Positions 54,424 to 61,922 of a DNA stretch of 64,000 bases are shown here, in pieces. Every line of letters starts with the position of its first letter. The stretch's first letter is position 1. The position numbers and the translations under genes were made by a program. A model generated the notes under the pieces. That model did not search any database. It was not told the DNA's origin and saw only the letters and a list, made by a program, of their open reading frames with translations. The DNA comes from Planctomycetota bacterium (GTDB lineage: Bacteria > Planctomycetota > UBA1135 > JACQFD01). The DNA is taken from NCBI GenBank assembly GCA_016792805.1, contig JAEUHX010000022.1, positions 1 to 64,000 of the forward strand, written 5' to 3'.

Positions 54424-55746
54424 CTAGGTGGGAGTTCCACCGCGCGCGGGTGTCGCGCCCGGCGCCTCGCCCGGCTCCGGCTTGGGCTCGACGCGCTCCA
54501 GGCGATGGCCCAGCTTGTCGCGCTTCGTCTGTAAGTAGCGGCGATTTCGAGGGTTCGGATCCACCTCGATGGGGAGTTGGTCGACGATCTCGAGACCAAA
54601 GGCCGCCAGGCCGGCAAGCTTCTTCGGATTGTTCGTGAGGAGCTTCATACGCGTAATGCCGAGGTCCCCGAGGATCTGGGCCCCGATGCCGTACTCGCGC
54701 ATGTCCGGCGGGAAGCCAAGGGCTTCGTTGGCCTGGACCGTGTCGAGCCCGCCATCCTGGAGGCGGTACGCGCGCAGCTTGTGAGCGAGCCCGATTCCAC
54801 GCCCTTCGTGGCCGCGCATGTAGACGAGGACGCCGCGCCCTGCCTCCGCAATCATGGCGAGGGCCGATTGGAGCTGGGCGCCGCAGTCGCACCGAAGCGA
54901 CCCCAGGACATCTCCGGTCAGACACTCGCTGTGGACGCGCACCAGCACCGGCTCCTCGCTGCGGGGGAACTTCCCGTCGGGGTCTGGGTTCGGCAGTCCG
55001 AGGGTGACGGCCAGATGCTCGCTGCGATCGACTTCGCATCGATACAGATGAACCTGGAAATCCTGGCCCCCTTTCGCAGAAGCTCCGAATGCCGACGGTA
55101 GAGGGACGCCCGTCTCGACGCGCTCGATCAGCCGCTCGCGCTGTCTTCTGTAACGAATCAGATCTTCGATGGAGCCAATCTTGAGCTTGTATTCCGACGC
55201 GAACCGCTCGAGGTCGGGCATGCGCGCGGGCTCGTCGTCCTGTTCGCGGAGAATTTCACAAATCACTCCCGCTGGGCGCAGCCCCGCCAGGCGTGCGAGA
55301 TCCACGATCGCCTCCGTGTGTCCGGGCCGCACCAGCACGCCGCCTTCTCGGGCGCGCAGCGGATGGACGTGTCCCGGCCGAACCAGCTCCTCCGGGCGGC
55401 AATCTCTGCGCAGCGCCGTCGCGATCGTGTGCGCGCGCTCACGCGCCGAGATTCCCGTCGTGATGCCTTCGCGCGCATCGATAGTAACAGTAAAGCCGGT
55501 GCCGCGCCGCGTCGTGTTGATCGGCGCCTGCGGGTGAAGCTGCAGCTGACGGCAGATCTCCGGCGCCAGGGCGAGGCAGATCTCGCCCGCCGCCTTGCGC
55601 GCCATGAACTGTATAACTTCCGATGTTACTTTTTCTCCGGCAACGGCGATGTCGCCTTCGTTCTCGCGGCGCGGGTCGTCGACGAGGATGATCATCCGCC
55701 CGCTGCGGAGATCCTCGATCAGCTCGGGAATGGAGGCGAAGCCCAC
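54424..55746 (-). CDS. ribBA: bifunctional DHBP synthase / GTP cyclohydrolase II
   Basis: 440 residues from a GTG with AGGAG at -8. The RibB half (1 to about 205) has [14 protein letters not shown] and [24 protein letters not shown]. The RibA half has the zinc site [17 protein letters not shown] and the catalytic region [16 protein letters not shown]. It feeds two steps of riboflavin synthesis: ribulose 5-phosphate to DHBP, and GTP to the pyrimidine precursor. Length is typical for the fusion with a 30-residue Pro-rich tail. It starts 8 bp after the M61 peptidase stop. Confidence 0.95.
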   Translation of the reverse strand: MGFASIPELIEDLRSGRMIILVDDPRRENEGDIAVAGEKVTSEVIQFMARKAAGEICLALAPEICRQLQLHPQAPINTTRRGTGFTVTIDAREGITTGISARERAHTIATALRRDCRPEELVRPGHVHPLRAREGGVLVRPGHTEAIVDLARLAGLRPAGVICEILREQDDEPARMPDLERFASEYKLKIGSIEDLIRYRRQRERLIERVETGVPLPSAFGASAKGGQDFQVHLYRCEVDRSEHLAVTLGLPNPDPDGKFPRSEEPVLVRVHSECLTGDVLGSLRCDCGAQLQSALAMIAEAGRGVLVYMRGHEGRGIGLAHKLRAYRLQDGGLDTVQANEALGFPPDMREYGIGAQILGDLGITRMKLLTNNPKKLAGLAAFGLEIVDQLPIEVDPNPRNRRYLQTKRDKLGHRLERVEPKPEPGEAPGATPARGGTPT

Positions 55747-55753
55747 AGATCTC

Positions 55754-57364
55754 CTAGTGGCCGCTCGGAAGCGAGAAAATCGACTCGCGCAGCGCGAGCT
55801 GTTCCGGGGTAGCCGAGTCGAGCTCGCTGAACTTACCGCGCATCGAGTCGTCTCCGTTCTTCTCGACGCGGAGCCCGAAAGGCCTCAGAAACTCCGTCAG
55901 GTCGGCCAGTTCCCTACCGGAGATGTACTTCTGGAAGAATACACTCATGTCGCCGCCTGCGACTTTGGCAAACACGGACGGCAACACGTCCTCGGGGTAG
56001 CCCTTCCCTTTCCGCCAGTACTCATCCATGAGAGTCCGAACCACGTCGGTGAGCCCTCTCTTGCCCCCGGAAAGGCGGCGAATCTCAAGGTCGGCGGCGA
56101 ACATGTGGAGGGAGCCTTTCTGGTAGGTCGCGGCGGCGACCTCCACGAACTCAAATCCCTCGGGATTTCGCCATGCCTTCGACGCTTCCACGTTGCTCCG
56201 CCGCGTCATCATTTGTTTCATCATCGGCGCGTGGCATTGGGCGTGGTTGCTCGCCATCGATTTGAAGAACTCCTCGCGCGTCGTGAGCCCGGCATGCACG
56301 AGAACGAGATGCGACAGATACTCCGTTGCCCCCTCGTTCATCCAGATCGTTCCGGTCTCGAAGGGCTGGGTCTGATCCGGCTTCTGCAGAGTCTCGACGT
56401 GCACGCGCTCGGCGTTCCACAGGTGCACATATTCGTGGGCGATGATGTGGTTCAGCTCATCGCCGCCTTGGCGCTGCGGAAGCACGAAGAGCGCCGAGTA
56501 CGAATGCTCCAGCGCGCCCATGCCGCCCTCGGGGACGAGGGCGAAGAGGAAAGTGTAACGATCGTAGGGAAGCCCGCCGAACATTTTGTCGCCCGCTTCG
56601 ACCACGCGCTTGCACACGTCGGTGATCTGTTGGATCTCCTCCTCGTTGCGATACAGCGTGGCGACCGTGTGGGGAATCTGCTTATAGGTGAAATCGACCG
56701 TTCGCAGCGACTTCCCCATGAGGAACGGGGAATCCTCGAGGCGATAGTAGGAAGGTGCCACATATCGACCGCTCGCATTCTTCTGGAGCGGCGAGGCCAC
56801 TCCCCAGCCGGCCGGTAGCGCAATGTCCATCTCGATCGCGTTGTCGCGAAGCTCGGGCACAAATGCCATGAGCGAGGCGGGCGTCAGGTAGGCGTGATTC
56901 TTACGAATACGATTCGACTCCATGTCGAGCATGAAGCCTTCGAGCCCTTCGGCGGCATTCTTCGCGGTGTACTTCACACGCACGCGGCCCGGCCCCTTGG
57001 GCGTGACCTTCCAATGGACGGGGTCCTCGAGCGTCTCCACCGGGAGAACTGCGCCGTTTCCATCGCGCGCTTCGAAGTCGTCGACGAACCGCGAGAAGTC
57101 GGCCAAGTGATAGGCGCCCGGCGTCCATCGCGGAAGCCACACTTCGAAAGCGTCGGACTTCGTCACCGGGAAGGAGACCTCCACCGTCCAGCGCTTCGCT
57201 TTGGTGTCCATGCCGACGGCGTAACCGACGACGCCCTCGGCGTAGCTCGAGGCGAGCTGCGCCTGCGTGACGGTCGCCGGGGCGGTCGATGCCGGCTTCT
57301 CAGGGGCGGCCGGTGCTTGAAGGAAGGAGAGGGCCCAGGCGAGCGCGAGGTGCGAAGGGGTCAT
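55754..57364 (-). CDS. secreted M61-family (glycyl aminopeptidase-like) metallopeptidase
   Basis: 536 residues. Signal sequence (SHLALAWALSFLQAP), N-terminal beta-sandwich (VEVSFPVTKSDAFEVWLPRW), then a gluzincin catalytic domain with HEYVH (His310-Glu311-His314) and the distal zinc ligand Glu344 in WMNEGATEYLSHL. M61 enzymes cleave N-terminal Gly or Ala residues and often carry a C-terminal PDZ domain, which is absent here. The start is the ATG at 57364, since the upstream frame lacks a signal. It is followed 8 bp later by ribBA. Confidence 0.88.
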   Translation of the reverse strand: MTPSHLALAWALSFLQAPAAPEKPASTAPATVTQAQLASSYAEGVVGYAVGMDTKAKRWTVEVSFPVTKSDAFEVWLPRWTPGAYHLADFSRFVDDFEARDGNGAVLPVETLEDPVHWKVTPKGPGRVRVKYTAKNAAEGLEGFMLDMESNRIRKNHAYLTPASLMAFVPELRDNAIEMDIALPAGWGVASPLQKNASGRYVAPSYYRLEDSPFLMGKSLRTVDFTYKQIPHTVATLYRNEEEIQQITDVCKRVVEAGDKMFGGLPYDRYTFLFALVPEGGMGALEHSYSALFVLPQRQGGDELNHIIAHEYVHLWNAERVHVETLQKPDQTQPFETGTIWMNEGATEYLSHLVLVHAGLTTREEFFKSMASNHAQCHAPMMKQMMTRRSNVEASKAWRNPEGFEFVEVAAATYQKGSLHMFAADLEIRRLSGGKRGLTDVVRTLMDEYWRKGKGYPEDVLPSVFAKVAGGDMSVFFQKYISGRELADLTEFLRPFGLRVEKNGDDSMRGKFSELDSATPEQLALRESIFSLPSGH

Positions 57365-57403
57365 AGGACGGTTCAGGGTTGGCTTTGAATCGAATACGAA
57401 ACA

Positions 57404-57434
57404 CAGCAAGGCGCCAGAACTCGGCGCCTTGCTG
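57404..57434 (-). terminator. 12-bp hairpin terminator for the GYF_2 gene
   Basis: CAGCAAGGCGCC (57404-57415), 7-nt loop, GGCGCCTTGCTG (57423-57434). It is a perfect 12-bp stem, 22 bp beyond the stop at 57456. On the minus strand it is followed by TGTTTCGTATTC, partly T-rich. The strongest terminator-like structure in the window. Confidence 0.75.
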
Positions 57435-57455
57435 GAGGGAGGCGGGCGGCGGCGG

Positions 57456-58355
57456 CTACGCGGGTGTGTCGAAGGCGCGTGCTGCCCCCTTGGGCACGAG
57501 CTGCCGATAGGCCACGGCAGATGCGAGGTGAATGAGCGCTATCGCGGGGAAGATGCCGACCCCGCAGAGCAGCGTGCCGACGAGGGCCACTCCGATCGAG
57601 GTCAGCACCAGCAAGAAGATGTCCATCATCCGCCCCTCAGTGATCGCCCAGGAGTCCTGCAGCGACTCGATGCCCTTGCTCTGGGGGCGATCGATGAGGG
57701 CGAAGGTCCAGTAGGGGAGGCGTATCAGCGGCACGAATACCCCGACGAGGCAGCAAAGAATGCCGAGGGCACTGGCCACGGCGAAGAGCAGGCCGCTCAG
57801 GAATGCCTCAATAAACCGCTTGAAGCCATCGAAGACATTCTTGAGCTCCACGGGCTCCCCGTCGAGGGTGCGAAGTGCACAAATCGAGAGGCCGACCTGC
57901 ATGGGACCGCCCACGATGACCGCCGCAGGTGCAACAAAACCCGCCGCGAAGGTCACGATCGACACGACAAGGGTGTAACCCAGGAACTCCCAGCTCATGA
58001 GGCTCCAGGCTTTGCCGAAGACCTCGCCGACGCTCAGGTTTGCGCTCGGCGTGCCTTTGAGACGCCTCAGGCCGCTCGAGAGCTCCGAAGTCGGGGCGGA
58101 GGAGGCGGGAGCGCCGCCGGTCGCGACCGGCGTCCCGGCGGCGCCCGTGCCTGCGGGCGCAGCTCCCGACGAGGACGATGTAAACGCCGTAGCCAGCTCA
58201 GGATAGCTCGACGCGGCTTGCCAAACGCCGGTGCCGTCTTTCTCCACCTGCATCGTCGCGATCAATCGCCCCTCGCGGGCCCAGCGAATCAGGCCGTCGA
58301 GATCGATGGGGCCATATTCGCGCCCATCCAGGGAGCGCATGCGGTAGTTCGCCAT
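57456..58355 (-). CDS. GYF_2-domain membrane protein
   Basis: 299 residues. An N-terminal GYF_2-like domain (YRMRSLDGREYGPIDLDGLI, with Trp in RWAREGRL) is followed by an Ala/Gly/Pro/Ser linker and about four hydrophobic segments (SWEFLGYTLVVSIVTFAAGF, SALGILCCLVGVFVPLI). GYF_2 domains are common in Planctomycetota and other bacteria, where they may contact proteins or RNA. The specific role is unknown. It has its own hairpin terminator and is divergent from the HEAT-cyclophilin gene. Confidence 0.75.
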   Translation of the reverse strand: MANYRMRSLDGREYGPIDLDGLIRWAREGRLIATMQVEKDGTGVWQAASSYPELATAFTSSSSGAAPAGTGAAGTPVATGGAPASSAPTSELSSGLRRLKGTPSANLSVGEVFGKAWSLMSWEFLGYTLVVSIVTFAAGFVAPAAVIVGGPMQVGLSICALRTLDGEPVELKNVFDGFKRFIEAFLSGLLFAVASALGILCCLVGVFVPLIRLPYWTFALIDRPQSKGIESLQDSWAITEGRMMDIFLLVLTSIGVALVGTLLCGVGIFPAIALIHLASAVAYRQLVPKGAARAFDTPA

Positions 58356-58456
58356 TCTCGTGCGTTTCTAGGGTTTCGGCCTTGAATCGCGCGCACGGTA
58401 GCTCCGGTGCGACGCAGCCGCAAAGAGAGAGTCGTACCACCGGCCAATCCTTCGGA

Positions 58457-58476
58457 GGCGCGAGTATGCTCGTGCC
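58457..58476 (+). promoter_or_regulatory. hairpin 2 nt before the start codon at 58479
   Basis: GGCGCGAG (58457-58464), loop TATG, CTCGTGCC (58469-58476), an 8-bp stem with one G-U pair. GGAGG (58454-58458) lies at its left edge. Similar in placement to the hairpins at 9558, 11044, 15153 and 39988. Confidence 0.5.
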
Positions 58477-58478
58477 CT

Positions 58479-60581
58479 GTGCGTCGCGCCCTCGCCCTCG
58501 CGCTTGTGTTTGCTCTGAGCTGCCGCGGCCTCCAGCGCGACACAACGGTCCCATCGGACCCCGTCCGGGCGCTTGCCGAGATCGCGGGAGCCGAGGACCG
58601 GCGCGAGGCGCAGCTCCTGGTTCGGCACACCCTCGACCGCGATCCGGCGATTCGCGCCCGCGCGGCGCGGGCACTCGGACGGACGGGCGGCCTCGACGCC
58701 GTGCGCGAGCTGATCCGGCTCACGAGGGACGGCGCGCCCGAAGTTGCCACAGAAGCGATTTATTACCTTGGGCTTCTCGATGCGGGCGACGCCAAGGCCG
58801 ACGCGCGCCGCGCGCTGGCGGAGCGGCTCGCCTCCGAGGACGCCGGGGTGCGCGCGGCGGCCGTCGAGGCCTTAGGCCGCTTCGACGACGATCTCGTGAT
58901 CTCTCAGATCGTGCCGATGTTGCGCGACGGCGCTCCGGTGGTGCGTGCCGAGGCGGCGCTCGCAGCGGGGCGCCTGCTCGGCGAGCGCTTCGCGGGAAAG
59001 CGCGCGGCGACTAGCTCACAAATCGAATCTGTGGTGTCTGCCGTCGGCGTCCTCGCCGTCCAGGATCGCGAACCCCACGTTCGCTGGCGCGCCGTCTACT
59101 CTCTCGCATCGATCCGGCACGCGAGCAACGTCGCGCCTCTCCTCGAAGCGGCCCAGGACTCGAACGCGTGGGCGAGGCTCTTCGCGATTCGTGGACTCGG
59201 CAAACATTCCGACTCGGCGGCGGTGCGCGAAACGCTCATCGCTTCGCTCTCCGACACAGACGCGCGCGTGGCGTGCGAAGCGGCCGTGGCTCTCGGAAAG
59301 CACCTGGATGCGCGCGCTGTCGACGCGCTCGGTGCGATGCTCGACCGGCCCGAAGTATTTGTGAGACGCGCGGCGGTTCGATCGCTCGGCACCGCGAAGG
59401 CGCTCGCCGATCGCGTCGGCCCAATTCTTGAGCGTGCGCGCGTCGATCGCTCCGACTCGGTGCGCGCCGAAGTGCCGCTCGTCGTCGCAAAGCTCGGCGC
59501 GGAGAACGACGGCGATTTGTTGCGCGATTGGATCCGCGATCCGTCGCCGCTCGTGCGGGCGCGGGCAGCGGAGGGTGCCGCGTTCTTGCCTCTCGATAGT
59601 TCGCGCGAGACGCTCGCGGCAGCCCTGCGTGACCCCGACGGACGGGTCGTTGCGGCGGCCGCGACCGCGCTCGGATCTGTACGATTCGAGGAGGCGCGCG
59701 CTATGGTGCATCGCGCTCTGCGGCACGAGCGCGGCCTCGTCGTCGAAAACGCAGCAGCCGCGCTGGAGGAGTGGGCAAAGGATCCCAAGCGAATTGTGGT
59801 GGACGATGTGTTGTCACTTCTCGGCGCCTATCGGCGCGCTCGTGGTGAGGATTTTGCCGAGGTGAGGGCTTCCATCCTGACCGCGATCGAAACTGTGGAA
59901 TCTGCGCGCCGAGCCGCAGGCGGCGCCGTCGAGACCCGCGATTCCCGCGGCGTCGAGGTGAGGCGCTTCTTGTCGGTCGTGCTGGGCGACGCCCTCTCCG
60001 ATCCGGACAAGACGGTTCGAGTGAAAGCGCAGAAGGCCTGGAGCGCACTCCTGGCGCCGCAAGCGCCCCCGGAGATTCTGGTGCCGCAGCCAGTGATGCC
60101 GCCGATCCCGGGGGCGACCGCGGCGCCGTTTGCAAGAAATCCGCGCGTTCGAGTGAGAACTACAAAAGGGACCTTCGAGGCGGAGCTCTTCGCCTCCGAT
60201 GCCCCGGTGCACGCGGAGAATCTGTTGCGTCTTGCGGACGAGGGCTTCTACGAAGGAACGCCCTGGCATCGCGTCGAACTCAACTTTGTGCTCCAGGGAG
60301 GCGACCACCTCGGCGACGGCACGGGCGCACGTGCTGCCCTCGGCGGGACACTTCGCGACGAGATCAATCGTCGGCGCTTCGAGCGCGGGACGATCGGCAT
60401 GCCGAAGAGTGATGTTCCCGACAGCGGAGGCTCACAGATCTTCGTCTGCCATCTTCCGACCCCGCATTTGGACGGTCGCTACACCGCCTTCGGGCAAGTG
60501 ATCGAGGGGCTCGAGGTGCTCGACCGCATTGAGGTCGGCGACCGCATCCTCGCCGTGGAAGTTCTGGATAACGGACGCTGA
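58479..60581 (+). CDS. HEAT-repeat lipoprotein fused to a cyclophilin-type isomerase
   Basis: 700 residues from a GTG. A lipoprotein-type signal (LALALVFALSC) is followed by about a dozen HEAT/PBS-lyase repeats (IRARAARALGRTGGLDAVRE, VRRAAVRSLGTAKALADRV). The last 145 residues are a cyclophilin-type peptidyl-prolyl isomerase: TTKGTFEAELF, WHRVELNFVLQGGD (the catalytic Arg in FHRV is Arg here), GGSQIFVCHLPTPHLDGRYTAFG. It may fold or tether secreted proteins at the outer surface of the cytoplasmic membrane or in the periplasm. The frame runs to 58407, but the GTG at 58479 places the signal peptide at the N-terminus. Confidence 0.82.
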   Translation: MRRALALALVFALSCRGLQRDTTVPSDPVRALAEIAGAEDRREAQLLVRHTLDRDPAIRARAARALGRTGGLDAVRELIRLTRDGAPEVATEAIYYLGLLDAGDAKADARRALAERLASEDAGVRAAAVEALGRFDDDLVISQIVPMLRDGAPVVRAEAALAAGRLLGERFAGKRAATSSQIESVVSAVGVLAVQDREPHVRWRAVYSLASIRHASNVAPLLEAAQDSNAWARLFAIRGLGKHSDSAAVRETLIASLSDTDARVACEAAVALGKHLDARAVDALGAMLDRPEVFVRRAAVRSLGTAKALADRVGPILERARVDRSDSVRAEVPLVVAKLGAENDGDLLRDWIRDPSPLVRARAAEGAAFLPLDSSRETLAAALRDPDGRVVAAAATALGSVRFEEARAMVHRALRHERGLVVENAAAALEEWAKDPKRIVVDDVLSLLGAYRRARGEDFAEVRASILTAIETVESARRAAGGAVETRDSRGVEVRRFLSVVLGDALSDPDKTVRVKAQKAWSALLAPQAPPEILVPQPVMPPIPGATAAPFARNPRVRVRTTKGTFEAELFASDAPVHAENLLRLADEGFYEGTPWHRVELNFVLQGGDHLGDGTGARAALGGTLRDEINRRRFERGTIGMPKSDVPDSGGSQIFVCHLPTPHLDGRYTAFGQVIEGLEVLDRIEVGDRILAVEVLDNGR

Positions 60582-60600
60582 CCGGGAACTTTTTTCCGGT
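60581..60600 (+). terminator. possible short hairpin after the HEAT-cyclophilin gene
   Basis: ACCGGGAA/TTTCCGGT (60581-60588, 60593-60600), 8 bp with one G-U pair, overlapping the stop codon by one base. No downstream T-run. Confidence 0.3.
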
Positions 60601-60688
60601 GCAGTGCGGCAGCGCTCACGTGGCAGGCGGCGGGTTGCCGATCTAGGCGCCCGTCGTGGTCGGCCGTTCCCGAGCTGAGGGAGCTGCA

Positions 60689-61903
60689 ATGTTGCGTCCT
60701 GCCATTCCGGTTGTGGGTTGTCTGGCCCTTGCGGTCAGCGTTCCGCTCATGCATGAGTGGACGCTGTCGAAGGCGCGTCGGCAGAGAATCGCCGAGGAGA
60801 GCCAGATTGCTTCGCTTCGCCAGCAGCTCGCGGACGCACGCACCGCGCTCGCGGAGCTGCGAAAGCTCAACGATGTGACGCCGATCCACGACCAGCGGCT
60901 CCAGAAGGTTGAGAGCACGCTTAGCACTGCCGGGACGCAGCTCGCTTCATTCGACTCGAGAATTCAACAATCGCTCAAGGCCCTCGACGCCCTCGAGCAA
61001 AAGACGAGCGCACTTGCGCGCAATGCCAGCGAAGGGGCTCTTCGGGAGACCACGAAAGTCGTGGAGAACGTACGGAGCTCCCTCCAGCGTGATCTGGTCC
61101 AGACCGAGAGCAAGCTGCGCGATGAGCTGAAGCGCATCGAGTCGATCGAGGTGGCGTCGAAGGAGACCCGCGACCTTGCGGCCATGGATGCACAGATATT
61201 GCGGCCAATCGTACAGCTGAACGGCGAAGACACAGTCGGAAGCGGCGTGCTGGTCTACTCTGGAAAAGACACATCCGGAAAGCAGACCACCCTCGTGCTC
61301 TCGAGCTACCATGTCGTGCGCAACATTCTCGCCGAAGGGGGCGAAGGCGCCGCCGCCAAGGGCATCAAGCTCAATGTGTATCGAAGCGAAGCTCCGACTC
61401 CGGAGCTTGCCGATGTCGTGGCTGTCGCCGAGGACATCGACCTCGTGCTGCTGAAGCTTCGGGGAGAGGCGATCTATCCGAACGTGGCGAAGATGCTCCC
61501 GCCAGAGCGCCTTGGAGAAGTGAAAGTCTTCACGCCGATCTATGCGGTAGGCTGTCCGCTCGGTAACGATCCCATTCCCACGCTCGGAGAGATCGCCAGC
61601 ACGCGCAATGTGATCGCGGGTCACAATTATTGGATGCTGAACGCGCCGACCTACTTCGGGAACAGCGGAGGCGGAGTTTTCCTTTCACGCACTCACGAGA
61701 TGATTGGGATCTTCTCGAAGATCTACACCCATGGAGCCGGCCGGCCGACCGTTATTCCACACATGGGGCTTGCGACACCGATCGAGACGGTTGCAAGCTT
61801 CCTGCGGGCCCGCGGCTACGGCTTTGTTGTCGACGGCGCCACTGCGAAGGCGCCCGGGCCGAAGTCCGCGTCGGAGGCCTCGACTTCCGGGAAGAAACTG
61901 TGA
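60689..61903 (+). CDS. membrane-anchored trypsin-like serine protease
   Basis: 404 residues. An N-terminal membrane anchor or signal (AIPVVGCLALAVSVPLMHEW), a long coiled-coil (about 25-175), then a chymotrypsin-fold protease with the triad His in VLSSYHVVRN, Asp in EDIDLVLLKL and Ser in GNSGGGVF. It resembles DegS/HtrA-type proteases without a PDZ domain. The coiled-coil may oligomerise it. The ATG at 60689 follows GAGCTG; the frame extends 11 codons further upstream without a better start. Confidence 0.85.
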   Translation: MLRPAIPVVGCLALAVSVPLMHEWTLSKARRQRIAEESQIASLRQQLADARTALAELRKLNDVTPIHDQRLQKVESTLSTAGTQLASFDSRIQQSLKALDALEQKTSALARNASEGALRETTKVVENVRSSLQRDLVQTESKLRDELKRIESIEVASKETRDLAAMDAQILRPIVQLNGEDTVGSGVLVYSGKDTSGKQTTLVLSSYHVVRNILAEGGEGAAAKGIKLNVYRSEAPTPELADVVAVAEDIDLVLLKLRGEAIYPNVAKMLPPERLGEVKVFTPIYAVGCPLGNDPIPTLGEIASTRNVIAGHNYWMLNAPTYFGNSGGGVFLSRTHEMIGIFSKIYTHGAGRPTVIPHMGLATPIETVASFLRARGYGFVVDGATAKAPGPKSASEASTSGKKL

Positions 61904-61922
61904 TCTCCGCGCCTCTGTGCAG

